From: Adiantum capillus-veneris
Lineage: Eukaryota > Streptophyta > Polypodiopsida > Polypodiales > Pteridaceae
DNA: 64,000 nucleotides
NCBI GenBank assembly: GCA_014529385.2
Contig: CM043968.1
Span: forward strand, 29,729,013 to 29,793,012
Reading direction: 5' to 3'
A program made the translations under genes and the position numbers. The notes beneath the pieces were generated by a model. The model worked only from the letters and a program-made list of their open reading frames with translations. It searched no databases and was not told where the DNA came from. Below, one piece after another: positions 46,101-57,239 of the stretch (position 1 is its first letter; each line of letters starts with the position of its first letter).

Positions 46101-48326
46101 AGTTCCAAAACAAACATAAGAACAGGAGATGACCCCGTGTATATGAATGACCTCGAAGATGATTCAGATTCAGTCGAGACAATGGAGACTAGAACCAATA
46201 CCACAAAGGGAAAGACCGACAAAGAAAACCATAACATGGAACCAAATGAAAACCGAATGAGAGAAAACCATAAAGAGCCTCTGAAAACACCACAAGTGTT
46301 TCCAAATCCAATCCAAGACCCCCAAGATAAACCGCAGGGGCAAAAAGGAAAAAATCGTAAAAAGAAGATTGGGACGTATCCAAACCCAGTAGACGAGATT
46401 AAGCAGGTGAAACATCTAAGAGGTTTAGTGGAGGAGACTCAAAGGAAACTAGAACCAGAACCCATGCATGTAAAAATTCATGACACAGTGTTTCCCACGC
46501 AAGTTCATCCACCCCACATGAACCATAGACCGTTAGCCATATCTAGTATCATCCAAGAAGGGAGTGAGGACGGGACATCAGAAAGTGAGCATACACCCTT
46601 CTTGTTGGAAAGGATGTTTAACGAAGGAATACCTGATCCCATTGAGGAATATGAGATTCCATCCTCACCAGTTCCTAGTCAAGGACCTACACCCTGCAAA
46701 ACGCCAATGAATGTTGCCAAACTAGTGGACTTCATGTGTTCTGAGGTCCGAACCACGATCATAGCAAAGCTGTATGGAGATCCTGAGTTATTCCTTGCAC
46801 TTCGAGCATTCCTTAACGGAGAACTACGAACGGGATTACCGCAGTTTGCGCAACCAAATAGGCCTGACTCGATTATGATTGATGAGGAAAATCATGTGCA
46901 ATCACTTGACTTAGATGGACACGAGTCTGTGATTGAGGTACCCATTAACGAATTAGGGCAGTATTTTGAAGGCGACGAGTCTAATGCGACCCTACCCATC
47001 ACTACCAAGGGATTAACTATAAAGGGAATTCTTGATGGTGGTGCGGGAGTTAGCATCGTTACAAAAGATTGTTGGGAATCCATGGGAAAACCCCGCCTCA
47101 GTGTTACTAACATTGTGGTAAAGATGGCAAATGGTACCATAGCCAAACCTATGGGGATGCTCAAGGATCTTAAGATCAAAGTTCTAGGACACAAGGTACG
47201 ACATACGTTCATTGTAATGGATTTCTCTAAACACCTTATGTCATATGAAATGATTTTAGGACGACCATTCATGAGGGAAGCACAAATGGTTCATGATTGG
47301 TCTAAAAATCATGTCTATTTGCAATTCCAAGACTCTGTCCTTAGAGTGGATTTGGTGACTGGTAAGGTACACCCCTTAGGGAGTAAAACCATTATTGATC
47401 ATCGCTCTGACACCACAGTTCACTCGGCCCCACTACAATATTGTTACACTTGTAAGAAGGATACAGACATTGGCCAAGATTCTCCTTACATGGATGTGTT
47501 ACCGGGTATGACGGAATCAGACAATGTGGATTGGGTCCACCTAGCATCAACCATAGACACTTGGGGAAATAGGGGGACGACCTGGGTAACACCTGAGGGG
47601 GATGAAATGCATATACCCTTAAATATGCTACAAGCAATGCATATTGCTTCCGACAAGACTCATCCTAAGGTAACAAAGAAAACATACAAGTGGGTCCCTA
47701 AAACTTCTTTAGTGACCATAGCTAGTGCTAAAAAACAGAAGCCTTGTAAGAAACGTACCACTCGCTCCAAGAAAAGTAAGAAAATGTTACGATGGATCCC
47801 TAAACGACTATTGGAAGCCCAAGGATACTATCAAGGAAATGATCAAATCTGGGTGCCAAAACGTAGATTGTGCTCTTACCTATCACCTGACCCAAGTGAG
47901 CCCAATCCCGTAGCTCCAAAACGAATCAATGATCGTGAAACGAAAAAAGTCACAGAATGCTACACACCTGCTCCCGAGCTAGTTTGGGTACCAAAGAAAG
48001 AACGATTTGTTCCACCTAGCTCAGGAAGGGGGGAGTCCCATGAAGATTCTAGCTCCTCATGTAATACATCCATAGAGGTAAAAGCTTCTACACAGCCTCC
48101 ATCTACAGTAGTGGACCTCCATGAAGCTACAAAAGAATCCACACCTCCGAGTGTTCAAGAATCACCTAATGAACCACTTCAAGTTCAATCCTGGGAGAGT
48201 ACCTTACCACCGTTGCAGCTTGACAAGGCACCTAGGGTAATAGAAAACTACTGGCAAAAATCCTCACCTATTACCAACTGGAACAATTGGTTTCAAAGGG
48301 TGACAAGCTCATTTCAAACGGTATGA
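43146..48326 (+). CDS. Gag-protease polyprotein of the LTR element, one in-frame TAG
   Basis: One frame runs from the ATG at 43146 to TGA at 48324-48326, about 1727 codons, with a single TAG at 45198-45200. The first half (684 residues) is Pro/Ser/Thr-rich and then has a Retrotrans_gag domain (LSLTLSGKAGDWYRTL, LFLKEYIREGVLWGVASQLQ). After the TAG come four Cys-His knuckles: one canonical (CNACGRYGHQAKDC) and three with one residue less before His (such as CYECGGPHRVAEC). Then come a Lys-rich charged region, a retropepsin-like domain (GILDGGAGVSIV, about 47026; later MILGRPFM), and a C-terminal tail with four W-(V/I)-P-K repeats (47686-48010). The TAG could be a mutation or a readthrough stop. 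Confidence 0.85.
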
Positions 48327-49920
48327 TCTACCCAAGGAAGGGGGGAGTGTTTGCTGATAGTCATCATTCACTTGCTTCCCTCTCAACCTTTTTCCCTGAC
48401 CTCTCAATTCCAATCTTAGGGAATGTACATATAAAGCTTTATACTCACAAAAAAAAAAAGAGCAAGAGCAATTAGCAAACGAGTATGCACATTAAAAGTC
48501 AAAACATTGACTCAGACCTACACATGTCACATCTGGTACAGTGAAACAGAAACCTATGCCATAAAACACCTTTGATCCTCATCACTTGAGTGATGGAGGG
48601 TAGGTAAGATTAGTACGATAGGAGTGTTTCTGTTTTAGAGTTGAGTGATTAGCAAAGTTCTCTTTTCCCACTGATGTGCCTCCTAGAGGTATTGTTTGTG
48701 TTTCCTAGTGTGTACAGGAGCGTGTTGCTATTGATAGGATTTGGATCTTCATGGAACCTTCAAATCAAGCGCGACCATCAACACAAACAGGTGTTTCTTG
48801 TCCATTAGCATTGCCCTTATCTTTTTTGCATCCATGTTTGTCTGCTTTGATTGTGATTGGTAGCATAATATTCAGCGCATTGGCTTAGTATCAAACATTT
48901 AATTCAATGTAATGTTTTGTCATAATCACTTGTCTAGGTTTAAAAATCAAGCAGTCCGACTAAGCTAGTTTGACCAAGCTAGGTATTAGAAATCTTCTCT
49001 TAATACCATGGGGAATGCCTTCCTAATAAGCAATGGTTACTTAGGTTCTTAATCCGATTTAGGCAGCATTGTATGAAATGTACTAGGGCTTTCTAGTGGG
49101 CTTAACCCTATCGACCTTTAGCTTAAGTATTATAAAGGGAGTTTACTAATGTGATGAGCCTGGGGAGGGTAACAGTGTTATATGACCCCCCAAAGTTACA
49201 AAATTAAAATGATGAAAATGAACAAGCAAAAAATCAAAGTGCCACAATGTAAAATTTTAAGCTAGAAGAGAAATCTCAGCTTGATTTGGTACTTCACTCA
49301 CATGTATCGCCTATGGTACTAGAGCCCTAGAGGTTCCCAGTGTGGGCGCTTTTCCTTGAAAAGCAAAAAACCCAAGGCATACAAAATAAGCACACACATC
49401 ATAATTGAATCACTGTGAAAAGACCTTGGGGGGTCAAAGAAAAAGTAATCAGTCAGGCGATGATTTCATGAGAAATTCCTTTTATGGTAGCTTAACTACA
49501 AGGTTTTCTAGATATAGCCTCTAGTCAGCCCTTGAACATGAATACTTGGCTCTCGCGATTAAACAACTTAATTGACCACAGAAAATTAAGAAGCTTACCC
49601 ATGGTATTAATATTCGATCTCTAGTGCTTTTCGACCGTCAAATTAGCGACCCCAGACTTGTTTAATTTTTTGCCTTTACATCAGTTTATGCATTTGATTA
49701 CATTGCAATTTAATGTTCATTGCTAACAAATTGTTTGAAATTCTTTTACCAATCAATGTGTCTACCTAAAACTGCATATGCTTTTTATGAGAATGCAATT
49801 ACTGTGCCAATGTTGTTTGATTTTGCAGTGACTGAAGAAGGCTAAGGACATTCATCTCAAATGCTCTTCCACCTCGACGAACCAGCTTCAACTCAATAGC
49901 TTCCGAGGACGGAATCTACA
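48327..49920 (+). other. Noncoding 3' part of the gag-pro element
   Basis: No coding frame of note. A reverse transcriptase or integrase would be expected here in an autonomous relative, and none can be seen in any frame. Confidence 0.7.
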
Positions 49921-49923
49921 TCA

Positions 49924-49934
49924 GGAAGGGGGGC
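49924..49934 (+). other. Polypurine tract of the gag-pro element
   Basis: GGAAGGGGGGC immediately before the 3' LTR. Confidence 0.8.
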
Positions 49935-49935
49935 A

Positions 49936-50507
49936 TGTTAACCCTCACGGCACACGGACACCCATCACCTACGATGGACGCGTATTATGTATTTGGTAGA
50001 GTCAGGTACCGGGCTTGTCGGACCAATAGGAAAAGGTAGAGTGATCGCCGATGAGAGGCGCACTTTAACTTGGACATTCAAGGGATTAGTTGGTTAAGCA
50101 TGGGCGCCCAAGTGTGAATGGGGTGAGCTCCTATAAAAGCCAACTAAACCTAATTTTTACTCATTCTCTCATTTGTGCAATTGAAGAGTGCTCTTGCTCC
50201 ATCTCCATCTTCTTCTTCTTCACCTCCTTGTGTGTGTGTGTGAGAGAGAGAGAGAGGGAGAGTGTGTGTGCGATCGAGCATTACGAAGGCACGACGGCGG
50301 CGAAGTGGTTGAGCGCGGCACGACTGCAGCTTCTTCTTCATCGCGGCGAGGAATCCACCACGAAGGCGAGCGTAGAGCGGTGAGTGACACACCCTTTGTT
50401 TTCTTGAGCTTGCTAGTTTAGGCTTGTTGTGTGCTTGGAGCCGTTTGTGGCTCGCATACGGTGTATTGGCAAGTCCCTTGCTTCGACAGTGCGGCAAGGA
50501 GCGCACA
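49936..50507 (+). repeat. 3' LTR of the gag-pro element
   Basis: 572 bp, paired with 41620-42195 and followed by target duplication CCAGA at 50508-50512. Confidence 0.93.
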
Positions 50508-50512
50508 CCAGA

Positions 50513-51184
50513 CAAATTGCTGTCAGCAAAAGCATTAGGAACATAAGTTTTGCCACTCCCAGCAGAACCATAAGAAGTGGCTGCATTGCGATTACCACCC
50601 TTTCTTTGAGAAGCAATAAAAGCGTGTTCAATTGCACGCTGCCTAGTCCCGTTTTTTTGGAAAGTGACTCTCGCAACAGCAATGTGCATAATGCATCAAA
50701 CTTGACAACTTCAGGATTTCCTTGGGTCATAAGTCTCCAAGTACTAGCAAAAGTCTAGTAAGAATCTGGTAAGGCATCAAGAACAGTCTGCACAAGGGAA
50801 CTGTCTGAACGACTTCACCTGCAGAAATAAGTTGCTCATTGATATCCTTGACACTAGCAAGGAAAGTGTCCATATCATCTTCCTCATGCATAATCTTTGA
50901 TTCCAGCTCTTTACGTACCAAAGAAATTTTAGCCTCATTGCGGCTTGCATAAAGACCGGCTAGAATATCCCAAGCCTGTTTTGCAGATTTTGCTGAATGA
51001 ATGTGAGGAACAATGGTGCGTTTCACAGACAACACAATCAATGCATGAGCCTGCGCATCCTTTACATCCCAACCAGCTTGTTCTGTTGTAGGCAAAACAA
51101 CTCTAATAGCAGCAATCCTTGTAGCAAGACCTGCAACATCCTCAACATCGCCTACATCCTCAGAACCAGGACGTACATCAATGC
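50513..51184 (-). pseudogene. copia-2 Gag, N-terminus truncated
   Basis: Minus-strand Gag text matches copia-1 closely (DVGDVEDVAGLA, ELESKIMHEEDDMD, KDINEQLISAGEV). Relative to copia-1 a short deletion after the GEV motif changes frame, and TAG codons occur. Homology starts at about 51184; upstream sequence is unrelated and belongs to the coding region called at 51196-52680. Confidence 0.88.
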
Positions 51185-51195
51185 CCTGCACAATA

Positions 51196-52680
51196 TTCAA
51201 GGAGACTGAATCACTGTCTAGAAATTCCTCCAATGCACTACTTGTGCAAGATAGGTGTATGAAGCACTTAAAAAAGTGTCTCTTAGTGGAATTCAACCAC
51301 GGGTTTGTCTGTTACTTGTAGTTGCAGACGGATGATGAGTAAGAGACTTCCCAGTCATCAACTTTCGATAGTTGCCCATCGGCACTGTAGGAAAAGGTAG
51401 AGGATGTGGAGGTGCAATTTGACCTAGAAGAAGAGCGGGTAGAGATATTAAAGGAAACATTTGATGCGGGATTAACTCTTGCTTCTCTTGCGAATGCATC
51501 ATTAGGGTGCAAGCAAGAAAGCCCAAATAAGGAAGTGACTTTGCCTCTGAATTGCGCTCCCAGCTTTGCTATGGCGGGCGACACCCACTACGTTCTGCTT
51601 ACAAATATCATGCATGAGCTGATTATACAGGAGGACTACTGCCTAGCTACAATTGCAATTTTTTGTGAGAGAGACATGGATTTGTGGATGATGATGGAGT
51701 GGACCAACATCTTTTTGCTGACACATTTGTCCACAACTCATTGTTCACTTCAGGGTGGCAGCTGATCAAAGATACATTCAATGAAGTGAAGTCTGGAGAG
51801 GCCAATTTTCCAACAGATGAGCAGTTTCAATCGACAACAAAACAACTCGTCTTGGAAAACATGGGTAGGCCCGTGGCACCCAGAGCTCAGGTACTGAATA
51901 GTCAGTCTATTCACTTGTGGGGAAGGTCGATGCTGCAAATGGACGAGAATCAGATGGTAATTTTTAAAGGCATTGAGATGGTATTGGAGATGGCCCAGTG
52001 ATGAAATATCACGATCAATCTTTTTTTTGACAGGTGCTAGTGTATGACGATAGCTTCCTTAAAAGAGTGGGAGGCTCACTTAAAGGGCTTGGCACTAGAG
52101 TACAAGGCAAGGATGCGGCGTTGTCTCACTACATTGGGCGTTTCAACTGCAAAAAGGTTTATAGAAACAATTCAAGTACTTGGAAGTTGTACTCATCTCA
52201 CTTACGGCCCATAAATGTTTTAATATTATTTTGTAGATCATAATATACCACAAGGAATACTCCGAGGACAATGCAAAGTTCCCACTGTTTGCAATCAAAG
52301 TTATTACAAGATTATGTGGTGGTCATCCCCTCCCACTAAACGCAGAAAGACTAATTCTAATTGAGAAACAGTTTGCTCTACGCGTCTTTGGCATTGGGTA
52401 TGGGTGCCAAGCACTCAAAGCCCCCTATTTCTTGTCCTACACAACTTAGGCTCTGGTTGCAGGGGTTGAAGACCCGGAGAGATTAGATCCATACAACAAG
52501 CGGCTGTTTATGAGGGAAAGAAGACGCCTCATGCCCATGGGGATGCTGCCATCAACAGAGAAACAAGCTCATCTATGGAGCTTGCTCATCAAAGAGGTAC
52601 AGAGTGAGGAAGAAGGAAGTGCATCAAAGAGGATAAAAACGACGGCCTCAGGTCCATCTTCTCTCGCTCCTGACTCGTGA
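51196..52680 (+). pseudogene. Decayed multi-exon gene A of unknown family, convergent with gene B
   Basis: One reading path is clearly coding-like. It runs from about 51196 in one frame with TAG, TAA and TAG stops before 51391, through EVQFDLEEERVEILKETF to about 51660. A frame change leads to GVDQHLFADTFVHNSLFTSG and so on to 51956. A GT-AG intron (51957-52033), an exon (52034-52156), a second GT-AG intron (52157-52236) and a last exon to TGA 52678-52680 follow. The last exon has one TAG at 52447 and ends in a charged tail (EEEGSASKRIKTT). No domain is recognised. The 5' end is missing at the copia-2 break. Its 3' end overlaps that of gene B by 33 bp. Confidence 0.6.
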
Positions 52681-53898
52681 CTGTCGCCACCTCGCATGGC
52701 ACTCCCCCGCATTTGAATTTTCCCAAGCCATTTGTTTCTTCTCTTTGCAGATGTGTTGTACAGACTGTGTAATTTTTGAACTCTTAAGAAGCTCCTTCTG
52801 CCTTGCTCTATGAATAAGTCGTCTATAAGTCCATTGGTGTAACTCTAATAGGCTATTGGCCTTATCCTTTCCTCCTCCATGTCTACTGTGCTTAAAGTAA
52901 GTTTTTTCCATGCCTTATGTGGACCATATTGATAGTGATCCGTATGTCTTGACAAAATATGGACCATGGTTGAACAGTATGTGCTGCATTGAAATAAAAC
53001 AAAATGATGAGTAGAGTACAATTTTAAATTTTGTTTGTATACGTAGCATGCTAACCCACCATGTAATGTGTGATATGTTGCCCACCCCACCCTGTAAGGT
53101 AAGCCTTCTTCCAATCCAGCAAGGCTGCTTGAAATGATGTAAGCTTACTTTGGTCCCAAGAATGCTGCTCAACGTAGTGAAAACTTTTATCTAGTGATTT
53201 CCACACGTTCGCGTTGTGATTTTGGATTACCCCACCACCAGCATTGTCTTTAACCACTTTATGTAACTGTTTCCATTTGTTGAACAGGTTTCTCCTCCCT
53301 TCTCTATCTGATCTTTGAGCCTAAACCCAAGAAACCTTGTGGCCTTCATGCCGCCTGTTGATGCTTTCCTAGGTACCTTGTAACGACTTTGATACATCTT
53401 AAGGTCCTATTCGATTTTGACATTGCCTCCATGCAAACCAATGTCTGAGAGCACTCCTTCTAATGCTTTGATCACTCTTTTTGACTCACTCTCTGGCTTT
53501 AATGTCCATGCAAGACATATGTACAAATGAACCATCTTTTCAATTATTCGACAGAGTGCATGAAGTGTACACATGTGAACTCTACTCAGAGGAATATCAA
53601 GCATTGGCCTAAAAGTTTTATCTTGAAGATGTCTTTTGGGAGCTCTATTCCATTGCATACTCTCAAGAGATTGTGCATCGGCCATGCAATATAAGCATAG
53701 ATTTGCCACAACTGCTCCGTGTGTTATGTTGTACATACACTTAAGAGTCTTTAAGTCACCTGCCATATGTCATTCCACTGTGTAGTCACCAAATCCTTCC
53801 ATTGAAAGAACGACTCCGTTTCTTTGTTCACTGATGATAGAAGGAATTTGGGTTTGACTAAAAACCCAATCGAGGATTTTAAAATCTTCCTTATCAAC
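52648..53898 (-). pseudogene. Decayed multi-exon gene B, resembling an uncharacterised transposase-like family
   Basis: Reading the minus strand, an exon opens at 53898 after the acceptor TTTTCATTGCAG and runs through GDLKTLKCMYNITHGAVVAN and CLYCMAD to PLSRVHMCTLHALCRI. It is broken by TGA near 53770, TAG near 53407 and a frameshift near 53300. The exon ends at 53060, a 76-bp GT-AG intron (52984-53059) follows, and the last exon (52648-52983) reads HGPYFVKTYGSLSIW, a TAA, then GMEKTYFKHSRHGGGKDKAN. From memory, the order GD-K, C-x2-C, a leucine-rich helix, then YGSL...EK recalls a family of uncharacterised, repetitive eukaryotic proteins thought to be transposon-derived; I cannot name it. 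Upstream exons beyond 53950 are possible. Confidence 0.55.
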
Positions 53899-54014
53899 CT
53901 GCAATGAAAAATGAAAACAAAAAATCAACAACCAAATAATCAATATTTTTGTTATTATAGAGTGAACTAAGTATACCTGAAATGATCTTAGATTTAGAAT
54001 GTTGTTTCAAACAC

Positions 54015-54300
54015 TGTGTCAAGGTCGCCGAGGTGCATTTATGTGATGGAAGCGCATTACATACAAAATTCCTGTTTGTGATTTTGTCAAGAGGATATTT
54101 TTAAAAATTAGGTCATTTTTTGGATTTTTACACTATTTTTCTCTATTTTGTGGCGGAATTTCTCCTTTTCCCCTTACGCTCAACCGGAATTTTTGAAATT
54201 GAAAACGGCACGATATTAAGCTGAGACACATTTTTCCCGAACATTGCGTCAAGGTCGCCAAGGTGCATTTATGTGATGGAAGCCCATTTTAAGGCTGAAG
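54015..54300. repeat. Direct repeat of about 45 bp
   Basis: GTCAAGGTCGCC-AGGTGCATTTATGTGATGGAAGC occurs at about 54018 and 54247, and a third, shorter CATCCACTTTATGTGATGGAAACCCATTT follows near 54338. No gene is seen around them. Confidence 0.8.
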
Positions 54301-55239
54301 GTCCTTACACTGCACAATGCTTCAATTGAGGACATCCACTTTATGTGATGGAAACCCATTTCAACTTTCAAGGCTAAGATCTCCATCATATATAGTATAG
54401 AATAGAAGTATAGAATTATAGATGTTTTTTTTCCTTCCTAGGCAGAAACTCAGCTTGCAGATCTGACCTTATCAATTTATTTATTTTTGTTATGAAAGGT
54501 TCTCAACTTCTCTCTCTCTGGACCTTTTTTTTGAGTTGAAATCCCTTTATTGAAGTTGAAAGCCCTTGGAGAAGTAAGGAGGGAGCGACACGTGGAGGGG
54601 CTCTTTGAGCTTGAAAAATTTTAGCGGCATTATAAAGAGTATAGAAGTATAGATTACAATTTTCTATGCTAAATAGTGATGCCGAGAGATGTCAAGACTT
54701 ATTTGCACATGTGCAATGGATCCACTTTATGTCCTTATAAATGTGGTCTTGGACAATATTGTCTTCATCCCTATTACAATATTGGATGCCCTTTCTTAAT
54801 CATAGCTCTACCTTGGTTTGAATTTTAATTGTTTGTACATAGTTAGACATATAACAAGATGCTTGCAAGTTGGATCGTTCGCAGAACATTCTCAAATAAA
54901 AAGGTCCATCTTACCTCTCACAACTATAAAACACACACATAATCACGTTCAAGAATTTGAATGATATGGTCTCGAATGCGAGTAAGAGAAGGGGAGTACA
55001 CAAGGGTGAAAAGGTATAGTTTACATAATATGGTCTCAAATATAGTCGTAAACGAGGGGCTTTTGGTGCATGTAAGTGGATCACGTGGCACATGGCAAGT
55101 CAAAGACATACTGGCTTGGGAAAGAATCATGTGGATACATCATAGAGCCAACTAGCAACTACAAGCAAACCACTAGAATGGAACTGCAAAGATTTGCAGG
55201 GGGAGAATTCTTCTGGTTTGGTTAGCGGGAGCTTGGGCA
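54301..55239. other. Spacer, no gene recognised
   Basis: AT-rich DNA with short frames only and no recognisable domain or repeat structure. Confidence 0.5.
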
Positions 55240-55942
55240 CTGAGAAAGATGAGATATATGTTAAGGTCTATGATCGGATTCAAAAATTAACTGCAGAGTT
55301 GGATGATATTTGACACACATTACCTAAGGCACCTAAATTTATCAGACAAAAGAGAAAGGCTGAAGAAGAGGCCAGAACAATGGATTTGGTGGCTATCAGA
55401 GATGATGAGGTTCTAGTAATCCAAATAGAGTATAAGCTCAGGAAACAATGGGAACCATTATTTGGTGTTATTTTGGATGGGGAAGCGGGAGTGAACACTC
55501 TTAGCTAGTATCTTTGACAAAATCTAGGAATAATCAAGATGAAGCCAGCTTCAGAATAAGGATGGTAGATCATAGGGTGGTCCAAGCCCTTGGTCTCATT
55601 GAAAACATGCAGATAAGGGTTGACAAAGAGAAATTTACAACTATTTTCTTAGTGTTGTATGTGCAAGGGGACTATGGGATGTCGTTGGTAAGACCATGGC
55701 TCAGAGCTATTGGGGCTATAGATGATTATGCAAACCAGACATTGACTATTCAAGGCTCTAATAGAAGAATCCAGGTTAAGAGAGATAACACCATATCATG
55801 GAGGAAGGCATTGATACCACAAGAGTTGTGTAAGAAGTATGTTACAAAGAAGATCGAGAGGATGTTAGCCTCCATGAATATCTTCCCTTTAATAGAGATC
55901 GACCTCAACGCAGTGCTGATGGACAAACAACAAGCTGAATGA
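55240..55942 (+). pseudogene. Ty3/gypsy remnant: end of gag region and protease
   Basis: A frame from about 55240 with one TGA near 55310 reads into EPLFGVILDGEAGVNTLS, a degenerate retropepsin active site (the family usually has LDGGSGVN or LDTGA). It ends at TAG near 55507. After a frame change the frame 55514-55942 continues with VDKEKFTTIFLVLYVQGDYG and MSLVRPWLRAIGAIDDYANQ, matching the flap and the 'LGRPWL' part of gypsy proteases. It probably belongs with the polyprotein remains at 59900-61990. Confidence 0.72.
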
Positions 55943-56599
55943 CAGAAACAACAATACCCCGATCAATTTACTGACGTAAACGTTGGGGAGAGATTAGTCC
56001 AGGTAGATGGTCAGGACCAGAGTAGTCTGTACCACAAAAGCTTAATGAAAGTGCAAAAACTAGTTTAGTGGATCATTCAAAGGAAAATGAAGAAATTCAA
56101 GTAGTACCACAACAAGATCTTTAGAATGATCTCCTGGAGGTCGAAAACCAATTTAATGTTTATGATGCAGACATTTGAATAGATAAGGAAGCTAAATCAT
56201 TGGCTAGAGAAAGGGAAGTGGGCCAAATTGGTTGCTTCCATATGATCAAGAAGTAGAAGAATGAAATCTCGACTTAGAGGAGGAACCCAAAATGAATAAA
56301 ATCTAGAAACATCTGAAGCCAAAAATGTAAGGTCCCTCCCTAAACCCTAGAGCCATTCAGAAATTTTTTAGCTTAGAAAATAATTTAGAAAAAGCAAGAC
56401 TAACAAAGAAGTTATGCGGACAATGAGACTTTACTCCAGAATGAAAAGACAAGGATATTCCGGATAAGAAACTACGTCCTCCCTATATTTTTTCAAAAAC
56501 ATTAAAATTATTTTTATACTTCTTCATCAAAAGCCGGTGGGAATTGATCTAGATCGAGAACTGGCAGAGAAAGGGACTAACTTGATTGGAAGATAAAGT

Positions 56600-56735
56600 T
56601 AAGAGATATGATTTGAGAAGAAATTGGGGTTCAATAAGAATTGAGAAGAGAATTGGGGTCCAATAGGAATTGAGAAGAAATTGGGGTCCAATAGGAATTG
56701 AGAAGAGAATTGGGGTCCAATAGGAATTTAGAAGA
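56600..56735. repeat. Minisatellite (GAATTGAGAAGAGAATTGGGGTCCAATAG units)
   Basis: Four to five units of about 27-30 bp lie side by side with small changes. Confidence 0.88.
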
Positions 56736-57220
56736 ATTTAAATTGAAATAAAATTCTTTGATTGAAGAATTCAATTTAGAGTAAAATTCTTGAATGAGTC
56801 AAAAGTTGCAACTTTCCACTCATTCTCTCTCTAGTTTGCATTGAAGGTGAGCCCAACCACCCCCCCCAGTATATACAGTACTGTATTCTACCCACCATTT
56901 CCTATATAGGCACCCCCTCTCTTTTGTAATTTTACATACATTGCTAAGCTACTTGCAAACTTGCCATGCTCAAGATTATGCTTAAGTAAATCAAGGTTTC
57001 CATTAAACCTTGCTCTTGCTCTCTCACTCTCTTGAAGGCCAAACCCTTGAGGGTTTTGTGAAGAAGCTCCTCTCTCCTCCTCTTCATCCTAAATCCATTT
57101 CCTTCTTCCTTGAGCCTCACATCTCTTCAAGAAGGACTTCAACCCCACTTCTCTCTTGTTTAGAGGAGGTAATCTTCACTTCTAGCAGGATTAATTAACC
57201 TAAACCATGTGTTTTAATAC
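56736..57220. other. Spacer, no gene recognised
   Basis: Short frame at 57010-57198 without a recognisable domain; otherwise AT-rich DNA. Confidence 0.45.
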
Positions 57221-57239
57221 TAGGAAGGTTTATGTGCAT

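Larger units (their letters stand above)
41620..50507 (+). mobile_element. Complete LTR element with gag and protease only (no RT or integrase)
   Basis: LTRs at 41620-42195 (576 bp) and 49936-50507 (572 bp) start TGTTAACC and end CGCACA; the 5-bp target duplication CCAGA lies at 41615-41619 and 50508-50512. By eye the LTRs differ at about four bases plus one 4-bp microsatellite length change, so this is the youngest LTR insertion here. The internal region has an Asp-tRNA primer site, a long repeat-rich leader, a gag-protease frame broken by a single TAG, a noncoding 3' part and a purine tract. No reverse transcriptase, RNase H or integrase is present. It resembles nonautonomous gag-bearing plant elements that rely on a gypsy-type partner. 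Confidence 0.93.
30161..51184 (-). mobile_element. copia-2: second copy of the copia-1 family, split by two insertions, 5' end lost
   Basis: Copia-2 consists of the 3' LTR (30161-30387) and internal parts at 30388-33032, 40727-41619 and 50513 to about 51184, all on the minus strand. Removing CACTA-2 (with one TAT) and the gag-pro element (with one CCAGA) restores collinearity with copia-1. Homology to copia-1 ends near 51184, about 36 codons into Gag; the leader and 5' LTR are absent. CGAAT precedes the 3' LTR (30156-30160) but its partner is lost. The polyprotein is broken by many stops and frameshifts. Confidence 0.93.

Noticed and set aside
45534-47637. Minus-strand frames of 60-126 codons
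   Set aside because: Antisense shadows of the gag-pro polyprotein frame.
55514-55942. Independent host gene for the 142-codon frame
   Set aside because: Its text fits the continuation of the gypsy protease just upstream, separated by a frameshift and a stop.
56338-56352. Telomere-like CCCTAAACCCTAGAG
   Set aside because: Only two imperfect units; too short to be an interstitial telomere tract.
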